Shown here: positions 14,008 through 24,100 of the stretch, piece after piece
How the letters are laid out: every line of letters starts with the position of its first letter
Position numbering within the stretch: the stretch's first letter is position 1
Virus record (IMG/VR): IMGVR_UViG_3300020470_000116
Coordinates: 1 to 31,872 of that record
Reading direction: 5' to 3' (one strand)
Length of the DNA stretch: 31,872 nucleotides
From: a virus
Program-made: the position numbers and the translations under genes
Notes under the pieces: model-generated
What the model saw: the letters and a program-made list of their open reading frames with translations, nothing else
Told to the model about the DNA's origin: nothing
Databases searched by the model: none

Positions 14008-15415
14008 AGCGATGCTTGAACTGACAAGCAAAGTCGATTGGGAAATGGGGCGTCGTGATTTCCGTTTCTTCTTTGAGGACATCTGTGGCTTCCAGTTAGC
14101 ACATTTTCACAAGGAGTGGTATGAGAATGCAGAGGAGCATAACAAGGTCTGCGTCATAGCCAGCCGTGATCATGGCAAGTCGGTTTTCTTCAGAGTCTAT
14201 CTCCTGTGGAAGATGGCTTACAATCCCGGCACAGAGGTTCTCTTCTTCAGCCACAGCCAGCACCAGTCCATAGACCACATGGCTAAGTTGGATGAGTTGA
14301 TTGTCACTACACCTGCCTTGGCGCACTTGAAACCCGCTAGGGGTTGGGCCAAGCAGTTGTTCAAGATGTCAAACAAGTCCTCCATTCGTGCTATGTCAAT
14401 CGGTAAGGCCGTTCGTGGGGCGCACCCCGACATTGTGATTCTTGACGATATATTGTCTAGTGAGGCAGACACCCAATTGAAGTCCATATCCACATGGTTC
14501 TATACCGCATTATTGCCAGTCCTCCACCACACGGCCCAACTCTGCGTGGTGGGGACACCATTCTCTTTCACAGATCTGTATGCGGAACTGAGAGGTCTTG
14601 AGGGATATTGCGTAAATGAGTATCCGGCAATCAACGAAGCGACAGGAGAGCCATTATGGCCTGAGAGGTGGAATCTCGATGCTTTGAATACGAGGAGGGG
14701 GGAGATGACCTCCATAGCATTCACTCGTGAGTATCTATGCAAACCGATAGCAAGTGAGGCAAGCCTGTTCCCGGAGGAGATGCTTGAGAGGGTCAAAGAC
14801 GATTCGCTCGCTCTTTCATACTACCCTGATCCCGATGAGTCATTGAATTACTACATAGGATGGGATCCAGCAATCAGCGCAGATAGGAGAGCAGACTATA
14901 CTTGCATGATAGTCATAGGCATGGATGAGAATCGCCACAAGCGAGTGATTCATGTCCATCATGAGAAGAACATGGATTTCAATCAGCAGATTGACAAGAT
15001 CATAGAACTCAATGCTCGATTCAATCCCGTTATAATCGAACTAGAGACTAACAATTTCGCCATGGCATTCAATCAGGTTCTTCAAGAAATCAGCGATTTG
15101 CCAATCAAACCATTCAACATGAGTAGGATGAAGAAGGAGGCTTTGATTCATTCGCTTCAACTCCATTTTGAGCAGAAGCACCTCATTGTCCCATACAAGG
15201 ACGATGGTGCAACTAGGCGTCACATGAACACTCTGTTGAATGAATTATCCATGTTCACCATGCTTGACAATGGTAAGATGGAGAGTCTTGGGGCGCATGA
15301 CGACATGGTGATTGCCCTTGCACTTTCGGTGCAAGCGACCAAGGAGTATAGGGAGAATATAATAATCCTAGATGGTGAGACATGGCAGAATAGGTTGGGG
15401 TGGGCCGATGCATAA
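13997..15415 (+). CDS. terL: Terminase large subunit (ATPase and nuclease)
   Basis: A 472-residue protein, a normal TerL length. The ATPase half has the terminase-type Walker A ASRDHGKS (55-62), Walker B IVILDD (146-151) with the adjacent acidic/DI pair, and the coupling motif VVGTPFS (184-190). The nuclease half has the RNase H-like first Asp in YIGWDPA (D290), the second acidic strand VIIELETNN (about 345-353) and the third in GAHDDMVIALAL (D435/D436). TerL cuts concatemeric DNA and pumps it into the prohead through the portal. It starts inside the end of the preceding gene and ends inside the next, so translation is probably coupled. This is the most secure assignment in the window along with the portal, protease and capsid. 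Confidence 0.93.
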   Translation: MSNEAMLELTSKVDWEMGRRDFRFFFEDICGFQLAHFHKEWYENAEEHNKVCVIASRDHGKSVFFRVYLLWKMAYNPGTEVLFFSHSQHQSIDHMAKLDELIVTTPALAHLKPARGWAKQLFKMSNKSSIRAMSIGKAVRGAHPDIVILDDILSSEADTQLKSISTWFYTALLPVLHHTAQLCVVGTPFSFTDLYAELRGLEGYCVNEYPAINEATGEPLWPERWNLDALNTRRGEMTSIAFTREYLCKPIASEASLFPEEMLERVKDDSLALSYYPDPDESLNYYIGWDPAISADRRADYTCMIVIGMDENRHKRVIHVHHEKNMDFNQQIDKIIELNARFNPVIIELETNNFAMAFNQVLQEISDLPIKPFNMSRMKKEALIHSLQLHFEQKHLIVPYKDDGATRRHMNTLLNELSMFTMLDNGKMESLGAHDDMVIALALSVQATKEYRENIIILDGETWQNRLGWADA

Positions 15416-16658
15416 GGACTACTTGAAACCCATTCAAGGAGTGGATGACTTGGTTTCTTCATTGAGAAAGAATGCAGAGATAGAAGCGGCGCAGTTAGAA
15501 GCCGATGCGGCTCAGAAGAAATTAGAGGAGTTGCAGCAACAGGCAAACACGCCCAAACCAGTCGATCCAAGAGAGGAGGCTGAAGTCGGAACCACTTCTA
15601 TGGATGGTTCGGACGAAGGGCAGAATGACACTATGCTACCGGATGCCGCACCACTTCCTCCCGAAGAAAAACTCGCATCCATAGACAGATTTTGGTTTGT
15701 GGATAACTTCTCCATGACTGGCAGGGAGTTATCCGATCTGTTAATCAAATCAAAGCATATCAAGGCTCTCGATGCCATACAACCTCTGCTGAAAATGGAA
15801 AAGCAAGCCATTCTATCTCACTTTACTGGTGTTTCCCCCAATCTCATTCATGAAATACCCCTTACAGACAAGGACTATGACTGTTTGAATACCAATGCCG
15901 AACGATTGGATCTGCCTTTCAGACGCTTTGTGAAGTCATGGGAATCGTCTGATGAGTCCGGTAAGGAAATTGCCAAGAGAGAGTGGCGCAAGACCATTGA
16001 TGAAGAAGAGAGACTCTCAAATCGTGAAAGAAACATATTGTTCAAGTGCAGAGAGATACTTCACAATAGGGGGGCCTTGAATGCCCAGACACTCAAGACG
16101 TATGGTGTGCAAGCGAGTCCCGCAGAGATTTCATCCCTCATCAAATCTCATGGCTTTTTATTCGATATAATTTCAGTAGGACAGTTCAGCAAGAGCCAAG
16201 GTCGTGGTCTTTTCTATGATATACGAAGAAGAGATGTTTTGTTGAAGGACTCTGATAGGTTCCTAGCGGGGTTGTTGGAGAATGGAGCCATATTCAAGAT
16301 GGATGCACGATACAATCCTCGCATCGAGATTCAATTTAATGCACCAACAGCACCATGGTATGCCTCTGCTTTGCAGAAGGAACTAGACGTTGCCAATGTT
16401 TCAGCAAAGGGCAAGGGCCTAGAGATACTAGGTGAAATAGCAGTTAGGGCGGCTTTGGAAAAAGCAGAGCCGCATCTAAACGGTCATTGTCCCGATGCAA
16501 GCAAGATGCTCAAAGCCATGAAAGGGGATCAAGATGCGCTTCTTGTCTTAGCATATGAGAGCATGGAACCCGACGAACAAATGAAACTGCTCAAAAGGCA
16601 TAACCTCTCGGATGAGGATATGGCCGGGAAGAGGGAGATGGTGATGTCAAGTGGTTGA
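15408..16658 (+). CDS. Winged-helix and degenerate LAGLIDADG-like protein
   Basis: A 416-residue protein. I use the ATG at 15408 (MHKDYLKP), which overlaps the TerL stop; the in-frame ATG at 15372 lies inside TerL. Residues 20-50 are a coiled coil and 50-90 a linker. Residues about 205-275 look like a helix-turn-helix with a wing (LNAQTLKTYGV..EISSLIKSHGFLFDI..GRGLFYDI). Residues 286-296, LAGLLENGAIF, followed by PRIEIQFN and later GLEILGEIAVRAALEKAEPHL, follow the pattern of a LAGLIDADG homing-endonuclease domain, but the second acidic residue is missing, so it is probably inactive. A DNA-binding packaging accessory is one reading. The LAGLIDADG assignment is tentative. Confidence 0.6.
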   Translation: MHKDYLKPIQGVDDLVSSLRKNAEIEAAQLEADAAQKKLEELQQQANTPKPVDPREEAEVGTTSMDGSDEGQNDTMLPDAAPLPPEEKLASIDRFWFVDNFSMTGRELSDLLIKSKHIKALDAIQPLLKMEKQAILSHFTGVSPNLIHEIPLTDKDYDCLNTNAERLDLPFRRFVKSWESSDESGKEIAKREWRKTIDEEERLSNRERNILFKCREILHNRGALNAQTLKTYGVQASPAEISSLIKSHGFLFDIISVGQFSKSQGRGLFYDIRRRDVLLKDSDRFLAGLLENGAIFKMDARYNPRIEIQFNAPTAPWYASALQKELDVANVSAKGKGLEILGEIAVRAALEKAEPHLNGHCPDASKMLKAMKGDQDALLVLAYESMEPDEQMKLLKRHNLSDEDMAGKREMVMSSG

Positions 16659-18156
16659 TGAGAAGAGAATGGAGAGGGTATTCTCTGCCATAGGCGTCGA
16701 TATGGAGAGGCATTCAACGCCTGTTCCATCAATGCCCCTATTCACCCAAGGTGTTCAAGAACCTCCGCTTCTCCAAGGAATCACCATCCCTGCTCTCTAT
16801 GCTGCTGCTTACGAATGCATGGTCTTGCGTTCCATACTCCAGCACCTTTCTGTTGAGACATTCAGGAAGGGATGGGACTGGAAGGCCAAATTCGTATGCA
16901 AGTGCATAGACTGTGAAGAGGAATACCAGCAACAGGTGGATGAATGCAAAGCCTGTGGTGGTGAAGTGAGGAAACCGGATAGAGGACAGATCGAATACGC
17001 AGATGCGATTCTCGACAACAATAACCGGATGACTCAGAATTTCATAGAGATTCTTCGTGAGATTGAGATGGATTTGAATATCGTTGATGATGCATACATC
17101 ATCTTGACTAAGGAGTATTTCGTCGATCCCAAGACACAGCAACCAGCATTCTTCAGAATCAAAGAGGTGTCAAGGGCAGACCCCATATTCATGCGTATCC
17201 TCTCTGACAAGAGAGGGATAAGGGGTGGGACGCAATACACCAGTCTGCTAGACAGATCATTCAGAACGAGCGATTCCACCGACAAATGTCCTATCTCAGG
17301 TATGCCAGTAGTCCCTGTTCATTACATCAACCTAGCAGGTGTGGGCAACGGACAGGTCTATACTGAGGGAGAAGTCATCCATATCAGCAAGTGGTCGCCA
17401 TCCAAGTTGTATGGGCGTAGCCCCGTTGCTACCATGTGGAGGCAAGTCAATACTCTCATCGCTATGGATAACTACGTCTATTCGGCATATCAGAAGAGAA
17501 GAATGCCAAGAGGGGTCATGGTAATCAAGTCATCCAACATGGAGACTGTCGAGAGGACAGCAAGGAACATCCAAGAGCATCTTGAACGTGATCCAAACTA
17601 TGTGCCAACAATCGGAGTCGAAACCGAATCGGGTCGTGGTGGACTTGAGTATGTCCGTATGATGGACACTCTTGAGGAATTGCAGTATATCCCAATCAAG
17701 GATGACATCAGACAGCGAATATCTGCATACTATGGTGTCTCTAACGTATTCATGAATGATGTGTCAGGAGGGGGTCTGAACAATGAGGGTATGCAAATCG
17801 TCGTTAGCAATAGAGCAATATCATATGCTCAGTCGATATACAACCGAGTCATATTCCCTATGCTCATGGACGCATTTGACATCAGCGAATGGACACTCAC
17901 TCTGACTCCACATGAGGAAGAGGATGAAATCATGCAACTCCGCAGGGATGAGATGGCTATCCGCAACATGATGCAGATGAAGCAATCCGGGTATGAGGCC
18001 AAGTTAAGGGATCAGATAGATGACAAATTCCTCAACTTCGATTACAGAGAACCCTCTGAAGAGGAGATTGCAGAGAAGGAAGCGCAAGCGGCGGCGGCTC
18101 AAGGACAGCAACAAGGAGGTGGCGCACCGCCTCCACAAGGAGGCCCTCCTAAATGA
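16651..18156 (+). CDS. Portal protein with inserted zinc ribbon
   Basis: A 501-residue protein with a GTG start at 16651 overlapping the previous stop (the ATG at 16669 is an alternative). The central and C-terminal parts have clear phage portal features: GEVIHISKWSPSKLYGRSP, then VNTLIAMDNYVYSAYQKRR (stem/wing), then IRQRISAYYGVSNVFMND, GGLNNEGMQIVVSNRAI and a Gln/Gly-rich tail. The portal forms the dodecameric ring at the capsid vertex for DNA entry and exit. Unusually, residues 83-102 form a CKCxDC...CxxC zinc ribbon in the N-terminal domain. The gene sits two positions after TerL, the standard order. Confidence 0.9.
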   Translation: MVDEKRMERVFSAIGVDMERHSTPVPSMPLFTQGVQEPPLLQGITIPALYAAAYECMVLRSILQHLSVETFRKGWDWKAKFVCKCIDCEEEYQQQVDECKACGGEVRKPDRGQIEYADAILDNNNRMTQNFIEILREIEMDLNIVDDAYIILTKEYFVDPKTQQPAFFRIKEVSRADPIFMRILSDKRGIRGGTQYTSLLDRSFRTSDSTDKCPISGMPVVPVHYINLAGVGNGQVYTEGEVIHISKWSPSKLYGRSPVATMWRQVNTLIAMDNYVYSAYQKRRMPRGVMVIKSSNMETVERTARNIQEHLERDPNYVPTIGVETESGRGGLEYVRMMDTLEELQYIPIKDDIRQRISAYYGVSNVFMNDVSGGGLNNEGMQIVVSNRAISYAQSIYNRVIFPMLMDAFDISEWTLTLTPHEEEDEIMQLRRDEMAIRNMMQMKQSGYEAKLRDQIDDKFLNFDYREPSEEEIAEKEAQAAAAQGQQQGGGAPPPQGGPPK

Positions 18157-18692
18157 GTGCATTTGACCGGGCATGGGGTATTGCTAAGACCGAGAATCCC
18201 GCCGATCAGGAATGGTTCATGTATGGTGGACAAGAAGGAACACATATTGAGATTGACGAAGATAGTGGAGATCCAATAACCTACTTTGCTGGTTCGCCAT
18301 GTCCTTCCTGTGGTGGAACACAAGGGTATTATGAGGATTTTTGGTATGACGGGGATGAACCAAAGCCTATGACATATCATTGGTGCGGTCATGCAGTTGA
18401 TAGAGAGCAGATATGTGGCGATTGTCATTCACCTATTACTTCGGATAACCCAAGTTTGGATTCGGGGTTAGTTCCGGTTGATGAAAAAGTAATGAGTGCC
18501 ATGAGGGGTGCTAAGGGGCTTGGTGACAAAAGGACACATTCGGGCAATAGTGGGTTAGGGTGCAAAAATTGTTATGATAGATTTGCCTTTGATGGACTAC
18601 TGCCTTACAATATGGAAACCGAACTCGTTGGTATAGAGTTTGATCCGTCTGTTCATTGGAGATATGAATCACAGGGAGATGACGGGACATGA
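18153..18692 (+). CDS. Zinc-binding protein with MSAFDRAW N-terminal tag
   Basis: A 179-residue protein beginning MSAFDRAWGIAK, the same tag as the genes at 383-1178. The body is Cys-rich: C50-x2-C53, C78, C88-x2-C91 and C137-x2-C140, with His residues nearby, enough for one or two zinc sites. The rest is acidic and aromatic-rich. It overlaps the portal stop and the next gene by four bases (ATGA), so it is translated with the portal. The family is not recognised; coupling to the portal supports a virion-related role. Confidence 0.75.
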   Translation: MSAFDRAWGIAKTENPADQEWFMYGGQEGTHIEIDEDSGDPITYFAGSPCPSCGGTQGYYEDFWYDGDEPKPMTYHWCGHAVDREQICGDCHSPITSDNPSLDSGLVPVDEKVMSAMRGAKGLGDKRTHSGNSGLGCKNCYDRFAFDGLLPYNMETELVGIEFDPSVHWRYESQGDDGT

Positions 18693-19186
18693 GTGCATTT
18701 GAGAGTGCATGGTCTGTGGTGAAAGAAGAACGAGTATATCCTCGTGACGATGGATGGGAAGAAATCGATCCTCGTATGCCCGGAACACACACCATGGGAA
18801 TGCTACAAGTCAAGAATACCTTAGAATCGCAGATGCCCGAATATGAATTCAAACTGATAAATAATCATCCTCATCGAACCGGGGCTGCATACAAAATACT
18901 ACGAAGATTGCGTAAAGACATTGGCAAATCCATGGAACTGAGGGAAGCCAAGCACACCACTCGTGGCACGGAATTGAAGCCACTTACTGAAACAGATCAT
19001 GGTGAGCAAGCAAGAGCCAGCAAATCTCCTCAACATATGAAGAGGCATGATGGAGCATCGAGCAGAGGCAAGAAGGGAGACAAGCGAGACAAGGGAATGG
19101 GTGGCAAGAAAATCAGTAATGCTGATGACGCTATCAAGCGTATCGACCGTAAATTCTCAGGTAGTGAAAGGGGGAATTCTCATTAA
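18689..19186 (+). CDS. Basic protein with MSAFESAW N-terminal tag
   Basis: A 165-residue protein beginning MSAFESAWSVVK. The middle (about 35-75) looks like a small folded domain (MLQVKNTLESQMPEYEFKLI...AYKILRRLRKDI). The C-terminal half (about 90-165) is strongly basic, with Lys/Arg/Gly runs such as SSRGKKGDKRDKGMGGKK, suggesting nucleic-acid contact. No Cys pairs. It is coupled to the preceding tagged gene by ATGA. A tag plus a basic tail would suit a DNA-binding internal virion protein; this is inference. Confidence 0.7.
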   Translation: MSAFESAWSVVKEERVYPRDDGWEEIDPRMPGTHTMGMLQVKNTLESQMPEYEFKLINNHPHRTGAAYKILRRLRKDIGKSMELREAKHTTRGTELKPLTETDHGEQARASKSPQHMKRHDGASSRGKKGDKRDKGMGGKKISNADDAIKRIDRKFSGSERGNSH

Positions 19187-19188
19187 GC

Positions 19189-19557
19189 ATGGTTTTTCTA
19201 ACGGGGGCGAGCCACATGAGTGACGACCAGTTATTTAGCCTCAAGAAGATGGATCCAATGGCTCGGAGAGCGTTGGCATCCGTCGAAGCAATGCAGAAGG
19301 CAATAGACCACAACAACAGAGATGACATAGAGAAGCACCTTAATGATGCCAAGAATGCATTGACGATGCTTTCAGACGATCTAGGACTCTATGACAAACT
19401 AGCAAAGACCGCAGAAAAGGAAGATCACCAACTCGGTCAGATTCTCAAATTCGATAACAATGAAGGTAGCGTATCAGCCAATGACGGTGCTATCGCTCTC
19501 GGTGTCGTCCGTGCGGGCAGGACAGACAAGATTTACCGCCCGCACACGGTATATTGA
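19189..19557 (+). CDS. Hypothetical helical protein
   Basis: The frame begins at the ATG at 19189 (122 residues), but the ATG at 19216 (MSDDQLFSL, 113 residues) is a reasonable start, and this version resembles the starts of nearby genes. The N-terminal two thirds are helical (LKKMDPMARRALASVEAMQKAI..., LNDAKNALTMLSDDLGLYDKLA). The C-terminus has a short strand-rich, Gly-containing end. No tag, Cys pairs or membrane segments. It lies between tagged genes in the portal-proximal cluster. Function not recognised. Confidence 0.65.
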   Translation: MVFLTGASHMSDDQLFSLKKMDPMARRALASVEAMQKAIDHNNRDDIEKHLNDAKNALTMLSDDLGLYDKLAKTAEKEDHQLGQILKFDNNEGSVSANDGAIALGVVRAGRTDKIYRPHTVY

Positions 19558-19566
19558 GGGAGAACG

Positions 19567-19866
19567 ATGACGGCATTTGAAAAGGCATGGAAAACTTGCA
19601 TTCCTATTCGCAAAGATATGGGTCTTGTCCGACCCGGCGATGAGGTTCAATCGCCCGGTAGGCTTTACACCGCCGGAAGAGATGCTCCAGAGTGTTTTGT
19701 ATGTGGCATGGATGTTTATGAAACGGAATTAGAATCGTGTAATGCCGGTGGCGATCACTTCTATTTCTGTGATGAACACGAGATGGAAGCCGCTTACAGA
19801 ACCTTAGATGCTTGTAGGGGTCATGCCTCTTTAGAAGAAGGCAGAGACTCCGTTAATATGGAGTGA
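19567..19866 (+). CDS. Zinc-binding protein with MTAFEKAW N-terminal tag
   Basis: A 99-residue protein beginning MTAFEKAWKTCIPI. The tag is complete through the Trp but then diverges (KTCIPI instead of xVVK), so it is the most degenerate full-length copy. Residues C43-x2-C46, C58, C68 and H71 form a probable single zinc site. A GAGGGAGAACG ribosome-binding site precedes the ATG. The body is unrelated by eye to the other tagged proteins apart from the general zinc-knuckle character. Confidence 0.75.
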   Translation: MTAFEKAWKTCIPIRKDMGLVRPGDEVQSPGRLYTAGRDAPECFVCGMDVYETELESCNAGGDHFYFCDEHEMEAAYRTLDACRGHASLEEGRDSVNME

Positions 19867-19872
19867 GAAAGA

Positions 19873-20346
19873 ATGGCATGGAGTTCAAGCGGTTCTCTCG
19901 CAGACAGACTCCGAGCCGTGCGTGTCCGTGACGACATTATCCGCAAGCAAGACCCTTCCATGGGTGCATTGGGCGAGATGGGGATGGGTGGGCTTCAGAA
20001 TGTTCAACCAGTCCAAGAACAAGCAGCAGGGGGCATACCCGGACAAGGAAGTCCACCGAAGTCCGATGTGGGCCTCGGCCTTGATGCCCTCCTTGAGCCA
20101 TTCACCATGATGGATCAGAACATAGCACAGGTCAAACTACTCATCGACCAACAAGGCGTAGCCGGTGTTCTGCCGGATAATCTTGAGGATTTGGAGAATG
20201 ACTTGATGGATTTAGAGCAAATCTTGATGAAGATTAAGCAAGGCATTAGGAGAATGAATGCCCAACACGCTCCCCTTGCTCAACACGATGCGAAGCAAAT
20301 GGTTAGCCCTGCTGCCAATGCAGCGATAGGGGGTGCAGCGCAATGA
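19873..20346 (+). CDS. Hypothetical Gly/Gln-rich and helical protein
   Basis: A 157-residue protein. The N-terminus has SGSLADRLRAVRVRDDIIRK, then a flexible Gly/Met/Gln/Pro segment (about 35-70), then a helical region (about 75-135) with many Gln, Asp and Leu residues that may form a coiled coil, and an Ala-rich C-terminus. Its stop overlaps the next start (ATGA at 20343). The composition is that of a structural or scaffold-like accessory protein. Not recognised. Confidence 0.65.
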   Translation: MAWSSSGSLADRLRAVRVRDDIIRKQDPSMGALGEMGMGGLQNVQPVQEQAAGGIPGQGSPPKSDVGLGLDALLEPFTMMDQNIAQVKLLIDQQGVAGVLPDNLEDLENDLMDLEQILMKIKQGIRRMNAQHAPLAQHDAKQMVSPAANAAIGGAAQ

Positions 20347-20672
20347 GTGACAAGGACACAAAGGAATCTATCGAGATAGCGAAGGAATTGATGGAAGAAG
20401 TAAAGATACTCAAGGCTCGCATAGAGAGCCTAGAAGCGGAAAACGCCATCTTGGAAAAGAACCAAGAAGACCCTGCCATAATGATGAGGAAGGCAGGTTG
20501 GATTTCCATGACTACGCCTCATGCAGCAGAGACATTCGACCCACTTAACAGAGATGCGGAGGCAACATCAGTCACAGTTGGGCCATTCTCCGGTAGTGGT
20601 GACATGATCACGAAGTCCCGTTTCGATGAAATCAGAGAGTGGGAAGACGCAGAGAGGGAGATGAGGCAATGA
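20343..20672 (+). CDS. Small coiled-coil protein
   Basis: A 109-residue protein. Residues about 8-42 show a clear heptad pattern (IEIAKELMEEVKILKARIESLEAENAIL), predicting a coiled-coil oligomer. The rest has a GWISMTTPHAAETFDP segment and a charged C-terminal helix. It is coupled by ATGA overlaps to both neighbours. Function unknown; it may oligomerise with the adjacent products. Confidence 0.7.
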   Translation: MSDKDTKESIEIAKELMEEVKILKARIESLEAENAILEKNQEDPAIMMRKAGWISMTTPHAAETFDPLNRDAEATSVTVGPFSGSGDMITKSRFDEIREWEDAEREMRQ

Positions 20673-21178
20673 GATATTTCGACCCGATGAAGGAAACACC
20701 AGAAGGCAAACTACTAGCAATCGTGAGAGACATCGAGAAGGCGGTTGGCATAGAGAAGAACTACGAGTGCAACATGGGGTGTGAAGATCCTGAGTGCAAG
20801 ACTTGTGGGCCTGATGTCAAGAAGTATGTCCAAGAAAACTCTGCTGATAACGTCAAACCGATGTTCATGGAAATCTCAGGCAAGACGGAGATACCTGCAA
20901 CAGGATATACTGGAAACCAAGTATTACCATATTTTGAGGACGGCAAGTCAAGAAGCCCGATTAGCGAAGTGGCAAAAATGCCCTCTGTTTCCCAGACGGG
21001 TTATGATGATGTGAATGTCTCCTCTATGCATATGCATTACAATGATGGTGGAGATTATGACTATCGTGCTAAGGTCGAAGAGTCCCTAGCCGAGATAAAG
21101 AAAGAGGCAAATGCGGGCCAACTCGGAATCCTTGAAGAGATTGTGGGTCAAATTGAAGCGATCTATTCCCGCCTATGA
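20669..21178 (+). CDS. Hypothetical protein with Cys4 motif
   Basis: A 169-residue protein. I start at the ATG at 20669 (MRYFDPMKETP), which overlaps the previous stop, instead of the in-frame ATG at 20639 inside the previous gene. A compact Cys cluster near residues 34-45 (CNMGCEDPECKTC) could bind zinc. The C-terminal 40 residues are helical (AKVEESLAEIKKEA...LEEIVGQIEAIYSRL), coiled-coil-like. It precedes the 1102-residue protein by 9 bases. Family not recognised. Confidence 0.7.
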   Translation: MRYFDPMKETPEGKLLAIVRDIEKAVGIEKNYECNMGCEDPECKTCGPDVKKYVQENSADNVKPMFMEISGKTEIPATGYTGNQVLPYFEDGKSRSPISEVAKMPSVSQTGYDDVNVSSMHMHYNDGGDYDYRAKVEESLAEIKKEANAGQLGILEEIVGQIEAIYSRL

Positions 21179-21187
21179 GGTGGGAAG

Positions 21188-24100
21188 ATGTCGGATCAAG
21201 TCAGATACAGAACCGACGTTGTTCTCTCATGCATCATTGGCAAGGAGCCGCCAATCTCCAATTACATCAAATCACTAGATGGGAATGAGATAACCAAGCA
21301 AGACATGGCTGCTCTTGCTATGTCTGCTCCATCGTCACCTTACGTTTTTCGTGAACTTGAAGGCTCGCTTCTCCCTTCTGAGATGGTGATTCCCGATCAT
21401 AAGGACTATCTTGCCGGTCATACAAAGGTTAGCACATCTTATGCTACTGACTGGCCCCTTGCCCATGAGAGCAATCGTTTCGGAGAGCATCACCCATTTG
21501 GTGCTAATTCAAACTGCTGTCCCTTGTTGCATGGCCTTCAATGGGGGGAACCGCAATATGTCCAGCATCTCTTTGACTTCATAACGCATTATGGTGAACA
21601 GCACCAAGAAGGAGAAAGAAGGAACAAATACGGGCATGAAGAAGCAAAGGTATTCGGTCAGCCCCAAGACTCCATCATGGATATGAGAAATCGGTCGCTA
21701 TTGGCTTCCGGGCTTCCTGAAGAAGAGTGGTCGGAACAGAAGCGTGATCAATTCACTAACAGTTTTGGCCTTCTTCCATATCTGTTCGGTCTTGAATGGA
21801 ATGATGAAGATCAGATTGAAAGGTTCATGGACATTCTTGGGAAACTAAGTCAAACTGAAGATATGAATTCTCCTGATGCCAAGAAACTAATCAATGATTG
21901 CCAAGGCAAATGTGGCATAACATGGGATCGTGCTTTGAGAAATTGGCGTGATAGGTTCACACCCCTTGCAGCATGGTGGCAGAGGCCAAGTGACAGGAGT
22001 GGCCCGACATCTTCCGGGGAGGATATGTTTCATTCCCCATTCGTTGGTGACGAACCAAGTCATAATCATCATTGGTGGGAGCCATTTCAGTATTGGGGGG
22101 GTGTTGGCAGGAGTGTCGATTCTCTCAAATCCATGTTCTCTCAATCATATCCAAAAATATTCAACGAGGGTTGGCTTGCACCTTTCTTGACCGATGCGGT
22201 TCCAATTGAGGGATCACATATGCTTAGTGGTTCTCACTTCCCTGTCTCGTCCAATACTGCACCCGAACACGCTCATGCTCATACTCCTATGTCCATGGGA
22301 GAAGGCATGGATTTTGAAAGGAGAAGGGCAAATTGGAGCCACGCTGCAATGCATCACCATCTGCCACCATCTGCCATAGAAGGACAAGGCAATAGGATGA
22401 CTATTCCATCGTCCGCATTCAACTTCAGCAGATTAGGGCAAGCCATTATGCAGACATCTGATCTTAACAAACCACGAGCAGGTATGTCAAGAGAGGAACA
22501 TCCGAACTCCAATGATGATTACTACGACCTTCACAATCGTCATGCTATGAATACAGATGATGCACTAGCATCGGTCATGATGGATATGGCTACTGAAATA
22601 TCAAGTCAGTTTGGGCCACAACATCTCAAGGCAATAGGGGGTGACATGAATGCGAACACTTTGGCACGAGGTAATATGCAGCAACTGGCTCAAGCCGCCA
22701 ACTATGCATTAATGCGAGGACAAGGCACTCACTCGCATAGTTATTCCATACCAGACTTCTCAAGTGGCATGAAATCAATGAAGAGAGGTTCCTTCGGCCC
22801 CGTTAGCCCTGTGTCCGAATCAGTAGCGGCCCCGATATTCAATAGCGGAAATACTGATGCTTGGGGTCATCCAATGGAGGCTACCCTTGGTTGGAAGTGG
22901 GACAAAGATGCAGACAAGGTTGTTTTTGATGTCAAGGACACGCCCTTTACTACTATGCAGAGAACTGCCCATGAAGGCTTGGTTTCAGCAGTTGATCCAT
23001 CTTGGCGAGACAAAAAAATCAATCCAACAAACGCAAGCGCAGGTATCTTCACATCCAATGATTCGACATTTGGTTTTCCGACAATTACCTATGACTTGGC
23101 TAAATCGGACGATGATTACGAACCGACCGGGGTATTCAACAGCACCATAGAACCTGCTCATGTAGTTAGGGACTTAGATGATATGGACACTCTCAAAGGC
23201 TTTAGCGGTGATTGGGTTGTTCAAAAGAAACCGGAAGGGGAACACGTTCTAGTGAAAAAGGTAGGCAAAAGCGTTGAACCCCTGAGTTTGCCGGGTAAAG
23301 TAAAGAAATCCATCAAGGATACTGTCGAGGGAGATGTCGTGTTCGATGCATACGTCAAGGGCGATTTACTAACCGTTGTCGATCTTCTTGTCCACAAAGG
23401 AGATGATTTGCACATGGAACCCCTTAGTGATAGGATTAATATTTTGAAAACATTGTATTCGACTACTGAAAACGTCCATTATCCATCTCCCAATTCATGC
23501 GTTAATACTGATGAAGAGGGACTCACAAAGACAATAGCCAGTCTTGACAGGGATGATTTACTCCTCAGAGATGCTACATCAACATTCATCAAAGGCAGAG
23601 AAATCCATCCCAAGTGGGTTCTCTATGCTCAAAGCGATATTAGTAAGAGTGCTATGTTGCCACCATTACCAGAGATTAGCGTAAGAGGCTCTGAAGTCAT
23701 TCTGGAATATCCCACCATACATAGGCCAATCATTGTCAAAACAGATACTGATGAAGAGGGAAGGTATGTTAGCGAGTATGATGGGCCGGATTATCTTGTC
23801 AAGAATGCGGAGATTCAATTTGACATATGGGGGCCAGTAGCAGCATTCCATATTGATCCCGACAATAATGCCCTTCGACACATACCCTCATTGATTATCA
23901 AGAATAGGCTTCTCAAGTCAATAGATAAAGCCCCGGAAGTAATTACAGAATCTGAATTCGATGATGAAGAAAGCGTGTCAGACATTATGCGTCATGCTCG
24001 TAAGGCTATAACAGCAGATGACAGGGCTTTAACGACCAAGGAAATACTCGCTCATGTCGATGGTCTTACCGAGAGAATGCTTGAGAATTATTCGGGAGAG

